This document shows positions 1 through 8,383 of a stretch of 64,000 bases of DNA, in pieces. The notes below the pieces were generated by a model that saw nothing but the letters and a program-made list of their open reading frames with translations, made no database searches and was not told where the DNA came from. Source of the stretch: Streptomyces spirodelae. Its GTDB lineage: Bacteria > Actinomycetota > Actinomycetes > Streptomycetales > Streptomycetaceae. The stretch spans positions 62,001-126,000 of the forward strand of contig NZ_JAFFZN010000019.1 in NCBI RefSeq assembly GCF_017676385.1. Reading direction: 5' to 3'. Numbering within the stretch: the stretch's first letter is position 1; the number at the start of each line of letters is the position of its first letter. Both the position numbers and the translations under genes were made by a program.

Positions 1-450
1 GAAACGGGGCTCGGCGATCCGGCGGCGGGAGCGGTGTGCCGCAACCCGTTCCGCAGCATCGTCGTACGCGCCCTCGAAGTGCTCTACGCCGTGCAGGAGG
101 CGCTGCGCATCATCGACGCGTACGAGCCGCCGCCGGTCGCCCACGTCGACGTCCCGGCCCGTGCGGGCACCGGCCACGGTGCTACGGAGGCCCCCCGCGG
201 CCTGCTCTACCACCGCTACACCCTCGACACCGCCGGCACCGTCACCGACGCCGTGCTCGTCCCGCCGACCTCCCAGAACCAGGGCGCCATCGAGGAGGAC
301 GTACGACGCGTACTGGAGAGGCGTCTCGCGACCGGTCACTCCTCCGACGAAGAGCTCGCAGCGCTGAGCGAGCGCGCCGTCCGCAATCACGACCCCTGCA
401 TCTCCTGCTCCGCCCATTTCCTGCGCCTCTCGGTGACGCGCGAGGAGTGA
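1..450 (+). CDS. [NiFe]-hydrogenase large (alpha) subunit, C-terminal part (5' truncated by window edge)
   Basis: The reading frame is already open at base 1, so this is the last 149 residues of a larger protein. The segment NPFRSIVVRALEVLYAVQEA followed by an AYEPP stretch and the GHGATEAPRGLLYHRY block is characteristic of soluble group 3 type [NiFe]-hydrogenase alpha subunits. The end carries DPCISCSAH, the C-terminal Cys-x-x-Cys pair that binds the Ni-Fe centre together with an N-terminal CxxC outside the window. About ten residues follow the His; in this family a maturation endopeptidase normally cleaves there. Small subunit, diaphorase and maturation genes would lie upstream. Family assignment is firm; the exact subgroup (3b, 3d or other) is inference. 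Confidence 0.9.
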   Translation, partial: ETGLGDPAAGAVCRNPFRSIVVRALEVLYAVQEALRIIDAYEPPPVAHVDVPARAGTGHGATEAPRGLLYHRYTLDTAGTVTDAVLVPPTSQNQGAIEEDVRRVLERRLATGHSSDEELAALSERAVRNHDPCISCSAHFLRLSVTREE

Positions 451-502
451 CCGGGCAGCCCGCAGAACACGCGATCACAAGGCGGATGATGAGCTGCGGG
501 CC

Positions 503-856
503 TTACGAACGCCGCTCGCCGAGAATGCAGAACTCGTTGCCCTCGGGGTCTGCCAGTACGACCCAGGACTGATCACCTTGGCCGATGTCGACACGCCGGG
601 CGCCATGAGCCACCAGGCGCGCCACCTCGGCCTCCTGGTCGTCGGGCCTGAAGTCGAGATGGAGTCTGCTCTTGCTCTGCTTGGCTTCGTCGAGCCGGAC
701 GAAGTCCAGCCCCGGCATGCGGTCGGGCGCCGGGCGGATCTCGAACTCGTCGTCCGAGGAGTGGACCACGACCCACCCGAGGGCCTCGGCCCACCACTGC
801 CCCAGGGCTGCCGGGTCCGCCGAGTGAACGATTACCTGTTCCCATTCCAAGGTCAT
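503..856 (-). CDS. VOC (glyoxalase/bleomycin-resistance) superfamily protein
   Basis: A 117-residue protein with the single-module vicinal-oxygen-chelate pattern: an N-terminal strand WEQVIVHSADPAALGQWWAE, a central hydrophobic strand LDFVRLDEAKQSKSRLHLDF and a C-terminal WVVLADPEGNEFCIL. The last block, with its Glu, is the classic second half of the betaalphabetabetabeta fold. Members act as small-molecule isomerases, dioxygenases, or binding proteins; nothing here identifies the substrate. It is convergent with the hydrogenase gene and divergent from the acyltransferase at 1080. Homology is clear, function is unknown. Confidence 0.85.
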   Translation of the reverse strand: MTLEWEQVIVHSADPAALGQWWAEALGWVVVHSSDDEFEIRPAPDRMPGLDFVRLDEAKQSKSRLHLDFRPDDQEAEVARLVAHGARRVDIGQGDQSWVVLADPEGNEFCILGERRS

Positions 857-1079
857 CCGCAGAGCTTATACATGGCAGACGGACCACCCAGCACTCCGTC
901 GAGCGGATCGCGGTGGCTACGTCCCGCGGCCCCGCGGAGGAGTTCGGCTGTTGTTCCCTTTCCGTACAGGTTCAGCGCGGGGACGGCTGGCACGATTTCA
1001 CAGGTCCGCTCGCCGGTGACCGGCGAAGCCGCGCCGACAGTCGACGTCGCGCAGAATTCCACGTACTCCAGGGCTGGCC

Positions 1080-2195
1080 ATGTCAACTGAAGAAGTTTCC
1101 GCGCCACCGGCGACGGCCGCTGTTCCCACGCCTCGCTCGCATTCCGAGCACATACCGTCCGAGCAGAAGAAAACGGCCCGCAGGGAACACCGGTACGACA
1201 TCGACCTGCTGCGCGTCATCTGCGCCTGTTCCGTCATTCTCGGGCACGTCGGTGGCGAGTGCATGCAGGCCGTCGGCAAGAGTGCTGAGAACGGACGGGC
1301 GGTCTACTGGACAGGCCTGTTCCTCGATTCGGTGACCAGTTGGGCCGTCCCCATGTATTTCGCGATCGCCGGGTGGGCCGTGCTGGTGGGAGCGCCGCCG
1401 CGGGACGGGGGAACGCTGCGCAAGCGGTCACTGCGCATGATCATCCCGGTGGGCGTCTGGTCGGCGGTCTATCTGGCCTGGGGCCGCTGGCGGGACACGA
1501 ACGGAGCGCCGACGCCGAAGCTGGCCCTGGACGCCGCCTTCGGCACCGTCCAGCCCGCCTTCCACCTGTGGTACTTCTACGCCCACGTACCGCTGATCCT
1601 GATTCTCGGCTTCGTGATGCTGCTGAAGGCCGGCAAACGCCCCTGGGGCGTCGTCGCGGCGCTCGTGGTGATCTCAGCGGGCCCCACGGCCTTCAGCGAC
1701 CTGGCGGAGCTCACCGGATGGGACGTGCCCCGCTTCGGCTGGCAGGTGGGCAGCTATTCGCTGATCTACGCGGTCGTCGGTGCGCTGCTGCTCAGCCTGC
1801 CGGCCACCAGGCGCGCTCACCGCTGGTGGTGGCTCGCGGGCGCGGTGGTCTCGCTGGCCGCTGTGCTGTGGTCGCAGGACCGCATCCACTTCGTGATCCC
1901 CAACGCCAGCGTCTTCGTGGCCGCCCTCAGCGTCTGCGTACTGCTGGCCGCCAACGGGGTGCGTATCCCGGAGCGGGTGCGTCCGGTGCTCACCGGACTG
2001 ACGGACGCCGGGCTGGGCGCCTTCATGTTCCACATCCTGGTACTGAAGACCCTCGCGCCCTCGTTCGTCTCCGCCGACCGCGGATGGCTGGGCGCCGCAG
2101 CGGCCGCGGCCGCGCTGGGGGCTGCCACGGTGGTGTCGTCCTTCGCCGTGAGCATGCTGTGGGGACGGCTCCGGCTGCGGCGCTACCTGGGGTAG
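1080..2195 (+). CDS. acyltransferase family 3 membrane protein
   Basis: A 371-residue polytopic membrane protein. After a roughly 35-residue polar N-terminus it reads YDIDLLRVICACSVILGHVG, which matches the family-3 acyltransferase start (an R-x10-H signature) in the first membrane segment. About ten hydrophobic segments follow, including WAVPMYFAIAGWAVLVG and FHLWYFYAHVPLILILGFVM. Such enzymes O-acylate sugars of surface polysaccharides, antibiotics or peptidoglycan. It lies next to a polysialyltransferase-like gene and a GT2 gene on the opposite strand, so a role in decorating a surface glycan is plausible. The ATG at 1080 is used although its ribosome site is weak. Confidence 0.85.
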   Translation: MSTEEVSAPPATAAVPTPRSHSEHIPSEQKKTARREHRYDIDLLRVICACSVILGHVGGECMQAVGKSAENGRAVYWTGLFLDSVTSWAVPMYFAIAGWAVLVGAPPRDGGTLRKRSLRMIIPVGVWSAVYLAWGRWRDTNGAPTPKLALDAAFGTVQPAFHLWYFYAHVPLILILGFVMLLKAGKRPWGVVAALVVISAGPTAFSDLAELTGWDVPRFGWQVGSYSLIYAVVGALLLSLPATRRAHRWWWLAGAVVSLAAVLWSQDRIHFVIPNASVFVAALSVCVLLAANGVRIPERVRPVLTGLTDAGLGAFMFHILVLKTLAPSFVSADRGWLGAAAAAAALGAATVVSSFAVSMLWGRLRLRRYLG

Positions 2196-2229
2196 CCGGG
2201 GTGGTTTGAGAGGCCGGGCCCGACGCGTG

Positions 2230-2266
2230 GTGGCCGGTGCCGGAGCCCCGTTCCGGCACCGGCCAC
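2230..2266. terminator. bidirectional hairpin terminator between convergent genes
   Basis: A perfect 15-bp stem (GTGGCCGGTGCCGGA at 2230-2244 pairing with 2252-2266) closes a 7-base loop. It sits in the 81-bp gap between the acyltransferase stop and the polysialyltransferase stop. There is no U-tract, which is usual for streptomycete terminators. Confidence 0.8.
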
Positions 2267-2276
2267 CGCCCGTCTC

Positions 2277-3659
2277 TCACCCGGCCCGGCGCAGTCTTCG
2301 CTGTGCCGAGCGGACCCGGCGTGCCGCCCACCGTGCGGACGGGCTGGTGCGCAGCAGCCGGGCGCGGACCGACGTACCGCCTCCGGGGAGCGCAAGCGCG
2401 GTCAGCCGGCGGCGCTTGAAGTAGCGGACGGTCACCTCGTCGAGGTGTGCGCCGAGCCAGGTGACGGCGTCCTCGCGCAGCTGCGGGTGGAGCTTCGCCT
2501 GCATGCAGTACCCCACCGTCCTCACCAGCGCGCCGAGTTGTTCCACCTTCCGAGCCGTCATGGGGGCGTACTCGACCGCGCCCTCCAGGTCGGGGACGCC
2601 GAAGTCGACGATGGTCACCGGCACCCGGTTGCTGTTCTGATAGGGCGTCAGCCGGTCCAGCAGCGCCTCCGTGCCCACCTTGGCGATCGGGATGCCGTAG
2701 TAGGCGGCGGCGGTCAGCAGCGCCGTGGAGAAGCAGCCCACCACCAGCGTCGGACGGCACCGGTCGTAGACGGCCTCGGCCAGCACCGGGCCCTGGAGGA
2801 CGTGCAGCCGCACACCGGCCTGCGCCGCTGCCTTCTCCAGCACCTGCGAGTAGCGCGCCGGAGCGGTGGGGTGCGGTTTGAACACCACGCACTCGTGACC
2901 CGCCGCCACTGCTCCGCGCAGCATCCGCGCGTGGAGCTCTTCCTCCTCCTCGGGGGTGAGAATGTTCAGCGCCGCGAGGTACTGCCCCAGCAGTACGGCG
3001 GTCGGGCCGTCGGCCGCCACCCGGGCCAGCTCGGGTTCCCCCGCGGCGGCCTCGCCCAGCTCGCCGAGCACTTTGGCGAAGGCGTCGCCGGGCACGATCT
3101 CCGGCCGTACGGAGTGCTCGTCCAGCAGCAACGGGCGCAGCCCCGGCACCAGATCGAGGTGCAGCAGCCGCTGGATCCGGCAGCCCAGCCACTGGGGCAG
3201 CCGCTCCCGTGTGGGCCCGTAGCTCATCAGGCCGTCGGCGTAGACGTGTACGGCGCTGCCGCCGAAGACCGTGGCCAGCGCCTTGGCGGGGCTGACGTGC
3301 ACCGACTCCACCACCAGCTCGACCGGTGCGTCGCCCAGCCGCCAGGTCTCGCGCAGCATCCGCTCCCACAGCGGCGACTCGTCACGCGGCGGAGCCCAGG
3401 TGCTGGGATGGTGGGGGCGGATGGTCTCGTTCCAGTCGACGATCTCGTCGAAGCGCCGTGCGAGCGCGTCGAAGCCGTTCATGGTGACGAGCCGGGTCGC
3501 CGCCTCGGGAGTGGCGGCGTTGTTGGACACCAGGAGAATCCTGCGGGCGGCGTCGGGCGACCCGAACTGACCGGCGTCCAGGGACGCCGCCAGTGTCGCC
3601 ACCCCGTAGAGGGTGGAGACCTCGAATATCTGGACCGGCTGCGGGGTGTGTACGGGCAT
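2277..3659 (-). CDS. polysialyltransferase-family glycosyltransferase
   Basis: A 460-residue protein resembling the POLYST/capsule polysialyltransferase family found in streptomycetes. Visible features are an N-terminal VQIFEVSTLYGVATLAASLD block, VYADGLMSYGPTRERLP in the middle, and the acceptor/donor motifs VVFKPHPTAP and LVVGCFSTALLTAA, corresponding to the HP and SS-type motifs of bacterial sialyltransferases. No signal peptide or membrane span is seen, so it probably acts on the cytoplasmic membrane face. It begins three bases after the stop of the GT2 gene and is almost certainly co-translated. In actinomycetes such enzymes are linked to nonulosonic or teichulosonic cell-wall polymers; the actual sugar here is not known. 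Confidence 0.8.
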   Translation of the reverse strand: MPVHTPQPVQIFEVSTLYGVATLAASLDAGQFGSPDAARRILLVSNNAATPEAATRLVTMNGFDALARRFDEIVDWNETIRPHHPSTWAPPRDESPLWERMLRETWRLGDAPVELVVESVHVSPAKALATVFGGSAVHVYADGLMSYGPTRERLPQWLGCRIQRLLHLDLVPGLRPLLLDEHSVRPEIVPGDAFAKVLGELGEAAAGEPELARVAADGPTAVLLGQYLAALNILTPEEEEELHARMLRGAVAAGHECVVFKPHPTAPARYSQVLEKAAAQAGVRLHVLQGPVLAEAVYDRCRPTLVVGCFSTALLTAAAYYGIPIAKVGTEALLDRLTPYQNSNRVPVTIVDFGVPDLEGAVEYAPMTARKVEQLGALVRTVGYCMQAKLHPQLREDAVTWLGAHLDEVTVRYFKRRRLTALALPGGGTSVRARLLRTSPSARWAARRVRSAQRRLRRAG

Positions 3660-3662
3660 CGG

Positions 3663-4628
3663 TCAGGCCGCCTTCCCCGTCGTGCGGAAGCGCCGCAGTT
3701 TGTCGGCGCGTTCGTGGTCCATGCCCGCCAGCGTCGTCTCCAGCACGTCCTGCGGCATGCCGTCCAGCGCGGTCGTGACCATCTTCCTCAGCCGCCTGGC
3801 GACGGGGCGGTGGTAGCGCCTGATGTTGGCGAGGTGGAAGGCGAGAAGCGCGCAGTATGTCCGTACCGCCTTGGGCAGGAAGCGCTCGCCCTCGGGGTCG
3901 GCGGCGAGGTCCGCGAGCAGCGCGTCATGGGCCGGAATGAAGTCCAGTTGCCGGGCGTCCCGGATCTGGGTGAGCGAGGTGCTCACCCCGCGCCGGTAGA
4001 AGACGCCCAGCAGCCCGGTCGCCGCGAACGACCTTGCCGCCAGGTGCAGACGCCACGTCCACAGCCGGTCCTCGGCGGTACGCAGGTCGACCGCGAACCG
4101 CAACGCGCCGTTGTCGAACAGGCTGCGCCGGTAGACGCCCGCCCAGACGAACGGATAGTCGACCATCGTCTCCGCCTGCGGCGGGGCGATCACGTCCCGG
4201 GGGTCGAGCACCGTGTCGCGCACCGGCGCCGGAGCGCGGCGCACCACACGTGTGGTCTCGGTGCTCTGGACGTGGTCGGTCCTTACGAAGTCGCAGCCCA
4301 GCTCCTCGATGGTGCGCACGAGCGCGTCCAGGTAGCCGGGGCCGTACCAGTCGTCCCCGTCGAGGAAGGTGAGATAGGCGCCGCGGGCGGCGTCGATGCC
4401 GCTGTTGCGGCTCTGGGCGATGCCCTTGTTCTCCCCGTGCCGGATGACCGTGGTGCGGGGGATGCGCCGCTGCCACGCGTCCAGGATCTCGGGGGTGGCG
4501 TCAGTGGAGCAGTCGTCGACCAGGATGAACTCCGTTGCGGGCCCCGCGTTGGCGGCGAGGCTCCGCAGGGTGTCCTCGGCGAATTCCTGCACGTTGTGAC
4601 ATGGGACGATGACGGAGAGCTCGGGCAT
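3663..4628 (-). CDS. glycosyltransferase family 2 protein
   Basis: A 321-residue GT-A enzyme. The ATG at 4628 is chosen because it gives the canonical GT2 start MPELSVIVPCHNVQEF; a longer frame upstream has no family similarity. Nucleotide-binding features follow: ILVDDCSTDATPEILDAW, the KGIAQSRNSGIDAARG block and the metal-binding FLDGDDWYGPGYLD. The rest contains WAGVYRRSLFDNG and RTAEDRLWTWRLHL, typical of the acceptor half. It is the first gene of a two-gene minus-strand operon with the polysialyltransferase-like gene (3-bp gap), suggesting the two enzymes build the same glycan, for example initiating and polymerising. Confidence 0.88.
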   Translation of the reverse strand: MPELSVIVPCHNVQEFAEDTLRSLAANAGPATEFILVDDCSTDATPEILDAWQRRIPRTTVIRHGENKGIAQSRNSGIDAARGAYLTFLDGDDWYGPGYLDALVRTIEELGCDFVRTDHVQSTETTRVVRRAPAPVRDTVLDPRDVIAPPQAETMVDYPFVWAGVYRRSLFDNGALRFAVDLRTAEDRLWTWRLHLAARSFAATGLLGVFYRRGVSTSLTQIRDARQLDFIPAHDALLADLAADPEGERFLPKAVRTYCALLAFHLANIRRYHRPVARRLRKMVTTALDGMPQDVLETTLAGMDHERADKLRRFRTTGKAA

Positions 4629-4978
4629 GTGCGTTCCAGGCGGTAAGGGGGGAGAGAAGAATGCGGTTCGACAAACGCACGGTGAACTGCCGGTAAAGGC
4701 TCGTGCATTTCTTCGGATAAATGCTGATGCGCGGACGGTCAAGTACGGAGCGCCATCGGGTGATGCGCCCTTACTTGCATCCTAAGCGCTGAACACGCCG
4801 CACTGACCGGTGATTTCCGCACTCCGGAGAAATGCACCGTGACGGCCGCCGGGCATAAAGTGCGCCGCCGGGCAGTTGCCCGGCTTTTCAGTGAACTTTT
4901 GGTGACGCACGTCACAGTGCGCGAGAAGTCCCGGAAATGCCGCCCCACTCGGCCCCAGGCGCCGGACAGCCGGAGAAG

Positions 4979-5326
4979 CGGAGCCCGCTCCGCGATTCCG
5001 AACGCGGACGGATCGGCCACCCGGGTCAGCAGCACATGGGCCGCGGGGCGGTGTTCATGGAAGTTCCTCACCGGCTCCGTGATACCGCCCACGATGAAGT
5101 TGTCGCCCGGATACCCCACGAAGTCGTCGTCCCCGAGGAACTCCTGGGAAATCATCACCGCGTGAGCGAGGCCGAGCGGCGCCTCCCGGCGCATGTAGGT
5201 CACATCGATACCGAAAGCGGAACCGTCGCCCACTGCCTCCTTGATCTCGTCGGCGGTGTCTCCGACGACGATTCCCACCTCGGTGACACCCGCGTCGGCC
5301 CCCTGCCCACGGCACACGAAAATGAG
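4979..5326 (-). pseudogene. fragment of an RmlA/StrD-type glucose-1-phosphate nucleotidyltransferase
   Basis: On the minus strand the translation contains TEVGIVVGDTADEIKEAVGD, DVTYMRREAPLGLAHAVMI, FLGDDDFVGYPGDNFIVGG and LLTRVADPSAFGIAER in family order. This is the central part of long-type dTDP-glucose synthases such as StrD. The N-terminal GGxGTRLxP nucleotide-binding loop is absent, and after GIAER the frame runs into unrelated sequence instead of the expected EEKP region. There is no credible start codon. It lies just upstream of the glycosyltransferase operon on the same strand, so it is probably the relic of a sugar-nucleotide gene of that cluster. In the family an M replaces the first G of VGYPGDN, which also suggests drift. 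Confidence 0.75.
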
Positions 5327-5442
5327 CGAACCGGCCGTCGGGGGAGTCGGCCGAGGCGCCCGCGGCGTCCGGTACCTCGTGGTGCCGGACGCCGGCTCGG
5401 GTGGGGGCCTGCCGCCGGTCGCGGCGGCGGCCCCGCCGGGTG

Positions 5443-7074
5443 TCAGCTCGCGCTGGTCTCCTGGTTCTGCAGCGCGGGTTCGGCCGCCGCCGCTGCCGCC
5501 GGCTTCTTCGACGCGACGAACAGCGTTGCGGCGAGGGCCAGTACGAGCAATGCCGCGCAGACGTAGCTGGCCAGCTCCAGGCCGTGCGCCATGGCCTCGC
5601 GCGCCGCCTCGGCGGCGTCCGCTGTGCGCGGGTTGTCGGAGAGGGAGGGGATGACCGAGCCTGCGCTCTTGGCGACGACGTCGCTCAGCTGGTCGGCCTG
5701 CGGGCCGGTCAGACCGGCATCGCCGAGCCGGTGCTTGAGGTCGGACGCCAGAGTGGTGAAGAACAGCGTGGTGAGAACGGCGATACCCAGCGCCGAGCCC
5801 AGTTCCCGGGCCGCGCTCTGAATCCCGGACCCCTGCCCGGCGCTGCGTACCGGCACGTCGACCAGGACGATATTGGTGACCTGGGCGGTCGCGAAGCCGA
5901 CACCGATGCCGTAGATGAACAGTGAGATGGCGATGAGCCACCAGGCGCTGTCCGTGGCGGCGATGAGGCCCAGCATCACCAGCCCTGCGGCCTCCAGTAC
6001 CAGGCCGATCCGCACCTGCTGGAGCGCGGGGACAGAGGCGGCCATCGAGAAGCTGGCGCCGCTGGCGAAGAAGCTGCCCCCGGCGAGCGCGACGAGGGCC
6101 AGACCAGCCTGGAAGGCGCTGTAGCCGAGGGCGAACTGCAGCCACAGCGGCAGCACGGCGATGATCCCGAACTCGCCGACACCCACCACCAGGGTGACGA
6201 AGTTCCCGTTGCGGAACGAGCGGATGGAGAACAGCCGTACGTCCATCAGCGGCTCGTTCTCGGCCTTCCCGAGCGCGGCCTGCCTGAGCCAGAACAGCAC
6301 CAGGGCAACGGCGGAGACGACGAAGGCCACAAAGACCGGCGACGGGCCGGCGCTCCAGGTGAAGGCACCCAGGTCCAGCGGCTCGATGGTCTCCATCCAG
6401 CCGTAGGTGCGCCCCTCGATCAGGGCGAAGGCGAGCAGGCCGAGGCCGACGACCGACAGCACGCTGCCCACCGCGTCGATGCGGGCCCGCAGCCGCGGCG
6501 AGGCGTCGAGATGGACGAGCGTGCCGGCGATGATCAGCACCACCAGCGGGATGTTGATACCGAAGGCCCAGCGCCAGGAGAAGTCGGCCAGCCAGCCGCC
6601 GAGCAGCGGTCCGACGGCGGCGGCCGCGCCGATGGTGGAACCCCAGACGGCGAAGGCCTGCCCGCGGGCGCGGCCGGTGAAGGTGGCGTTCACCAGCGCG
6701 AGCGAGGTGGGAAGGATCGCGGCGGCACCGAGGCCCTGGAGGAAGCGGGCGAGGATCAGCATGCCGCCACTGGGTGCGGCGGCCGCCAGCAGGCTGGTCA
6801 GCCCGAATGCCACCAGGCCGACGAGGAAGACCTTGCGTGCGCCGAACACATCCGAGAGGCGACCGGTCAGCAGGAGGAGCGCGGCGAAGGAGATCGCGTA
6901 GGACTCCTGGATCCACTGGGCCTCGACGGAGTCGATCTTCAGGTCGTCGATGATCGGGGCCAGGATCACATTGACGATCGTGATGTCCACCACGATCAGG
7001 GCCACACCCAGGGACACGGCGATCAGACCGAGCCACTGGCGCGTGGTGGGAGATGCTTCTGGGGTGCCGCTCAC
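5443..7074 (-). CDS. DHA2-family MFS multidrug exporter (14 TM)
   Basis: A 543-residue drug:proton antiporter. Motifs: WLGLIAVSLGVALIVVDITI in TM1, WIQESYAISFAALLLLTGRL with the motif-A region LSDVFGARKVFLVG, and a long run of 14 hydrophobic segments ending near a Lys/Ala-rich tail. The GTG at 7074 is chosen over an ATG at 7101: GGAGG lies five bases upstream of the GTG, and the -10 box (7106-7111) would leave no leader for the ATG. A palindrome overlaps the promoter, and a MarR gene lies 0.8 kb away with a degenerate FAD-monooxygenase between. The set looks like a drug-resistance cassette in which the exporter and regulator survive. The substrate is not predictable. Confidence 0.88.
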   Translation of the reverse strand: MSGTPEASPTTRQWLGLIAVSLGVALIVVDITIVNVILAPIIDDLKIDSVEAQWIQESYAISFAALLLLTGRLSDVFGARKVFLVGLVAFGLTSLLAAAAPSGGMLILARFLQGLGAAAILPTSLALVNATFTGRARGQAFAVWGSTIGAAAAVGPLLGGWLADFSWRWAFGINIPLVVLIIAGTLVHLDASPRLRARIDAVGSVLSVVGLGLLAFALIEGRTYGWMETIEPLDLGAFTWSAGPSPVFVAFVVSAVALVLFWLRQAALGKAENEPLMDVRLFSIRSFRNGNFVTLVVGVGEFGIIAVLPLWLQFALGYSAFQAGLALVALAGGSFFASGASFSMAASVPALQQVRIGLVLEAAGLVMLGLIAATDSAWWLIAISLFIYGIGVGFATAQVTNIVLVDVPVRSAGQGSGIQSAARELGSALGIAVLTTLFFTTLASDLKHRLGDAGLTGPQADQLSDVVAKSAGSVIPSLSDNPRTADAAEAAREAMAHGLELASYVCAALLVLALAATLFVASKKPAAAAAAEPALQNQETSAS

Positions 7075-7101
7075 GGTTCCTCCACTCTGGTGTATCTCCA
7101 T

Positions 7102-7134
7102 GGTGAAGTTATTTCACCGCGGTATTTCTGTCAA
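7102..7134 (-). promoter_or_regulatory. exporter promoter with overlapping palindromic operator
   Basis: Reading the minus strand, TTGACA (7134-7129), a 17-bp spacer and TAACTT (7111-7106) form a near-consensus vegetative promoter. The perfect inverted repeat GGTGAA-N5-TTCACC (7102-7118) covers the -10 box, so a bound repressor would block the polymerase. The nearby MarR protein is the natural candidate, which is inference. Confidence 0.7.
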
Positions 7135-7262
7135 CGCGCGAGGAACGTGCGAGAGTCCGCGAGCCTCGCCGCTCGCGCCCCGTGCGCGGCACCTGGTGCG
7201 GCTCCGAATCGACCCGTTCCGCGGCCAGTTGAACGAGACCCCTTGGTAAGGCGGCGGAGCCG

Positions 7263-7734
7263 GTGGGGCTGCTCCTCGCCGGGGGCCGGAGCCGGTACGG
7301 GGCGCGGGTCGTGCTGGCCGACCGGCTGGCGAGTCCCATGACCGAGTCGCGGGCCTCCCAGCTGACGGTCCGGACCATGGAACTGCTGGACCCGGCGCGG
7401 TCCGGCCGAGTCCTTCGCCTGGCTCGCGCGCGAGCCGCGGGGGTGCTTCGGCGGGCTGCCCTTCGACGCGGCCGCCGCCGAGAGCTGCTACGCGGAGAAC
7501 TGGAAGGTGCCGCAGTACCGCACCGAGGCCGTGCTGTCCGAGTGGGGCCGATCCCTGGGTGTCGAGCTGCGCAGGGGGCACGAGCTGAACGGCGGCGACC
7601 TTATAGTGACAGCGATCACGCTGCCGGCGCCGGGCGTCACGGGACGGAGGTCCGGCGCCCGCGCCACCGCCTCCCCGAGGCGGCCGGGCGAGCTCCCGTG
7701 GCAAGAGTTCGCACCCCTGGTGACTCCACAGTGA
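7263..7734 (+). pseudogene. frameshifted remnant of an aromatic FAD-dependent monooxygenase
   Basis: Two separated pieces of a PgaE/RdmE-like aromatic hydroxylase can be read in different frames. In frame 3, near 7263, GLLLAGGRSRYGARVVLADR and PMTESRASQLTVRTMELLD match the FAD-binding N-terminus; in frame 1, near 7440-7600, CFGGLPFDAAAAES, NWKVPQYRTEAVLSEWGR and LGVELRRGHEL match the next family block. The GxGxxG loop before the first piece is damaged, the frame shifts between them, and the C-terminal two thirds of the enzyme are missing. The order (exporter, hydroxylase, MarR) suggests a former antibiotic-modification and efflux cassette. Confidence 0.7.
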
Positions 7735-7748
7735 GGAATCTTTATGAT
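7720..7748 (+). promoter_or_regulatory. candidate promoter of the MarR gene
   Basis: GTGACT (7720-7725), a 17-bp spacer and TATGAT (7743-7748) give a good -10 and a moderate -35 element about 80 bp before the MarR start. The site lies at the end of the FAD-monooxygenase remnant. No copy of the exporter palindrome is seen here. Confidence 0.4.
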
Positions 7749-7828
7749 GAAGGAAATGGGGGAGGCGAGGGGGCCGACGAAGAGGCCGGCCGCTTCAGCG
7801 GCGGGGCCTCGAGCTGGACCGACAGGAT

Positions 7829-8383
7829 GTGAAGTTGAGGATGGAAGAGCACGCGGTGGCAAGCGTTGACACCCGGCCCGAGCGCCTGCTGGACGACTTG
7901 CGGACCTTTGGCGCGAACTACACCGAGTTCACCCGGCGGTTCGCCGCCTGGCTTGGTCTCCACTCCACGGACGCCGCGGCGTTGGCCGAGATCCTCTACG
8001 CGGAGGACAAGGGCGTCCCGCTCTCGCCGGCCCGGCTGAGCGAGCGGATCGGTCTGTCCTCCGGGGCCACCACGGCGCTGCTGAACCGGCTGGAGAAGGC
8101 GGGCCACGTCGTACGCAAGCGGGAGCACACCGATCGCCGGATCGTCACTCTGCGCAGCAGCCCTGAGGTGAGACCGCAGGCGATGAAGTTCTTCGGCCCC
8201 TACACCGAACGCCTGGGGGCCGAGATCTCCCGGTACACCTCGGCGCAGCTGCGGCAGTTCCAGGAGTTCATCACCCATCTGAGCGACACGATGGACTCCC
8301 TGCTGGCGCACGAGTACCACGCGCTGCAGCCCGGCCAGCGGCCCGGCGCCCAGGAGAACGGCGGGGAAACGCCGACCTCATGA
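7829..8383 (+). CDS. MarR-family transcriptional regulator
   Basis: A protein of up to 184 residues with a winged helix-turn-helix: LSPARLSERIGLSSGATTAL is the recognition helix region, followed by LLNRLEKAGHVVRKREHTDR and RRIVTLRSS forming the wing. The flanking helices TFGANYTEFTRRFAAWLG and SRYTSAQLRQFQEFITHL are the dimerisation region. Start is either the GTG at 7829 or the ATG at 7841 (MEEHAVASVD); neither has a clear ribosome site. MarR proteins usually respond to phenolic ligands or drugs and repress an adjacent exporter, here the DHA2 pump at 5443-7074 with its palindromic operator. Confidence 0.88.
   Translation: MKLRMEEHAVASVDTRPERLLDDLRTFGANYTEFTRRFAAWLGLHSTDAAALAEILYAEDKGVPLSPARLSERIGLSSGATTALLNRLEKAGHVVRKREHTDRRIVTLRSSPEVRPQAMKFFGPYTERLGAEISRYTSAQLRQFQEFITHLSDTMDSLLAHEYHALQPGQRPGAQENGGETPTS

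Noticed and set aside
4900-4913. GTGACGCACGTCAC, matching the streptomycete Crp consensus GTG-N6-GNCAC
   Set aside because: It lies beside a pseudogene, 270 bp from the nearest start codon; one chance match is not enough.
7101-7101. ATG as start of the DHA2 exporter
   Set aside because: The codon lies downstream of the -10 by about five bases, so no leader or ribosome site is available; GTG at 7074 fits better.
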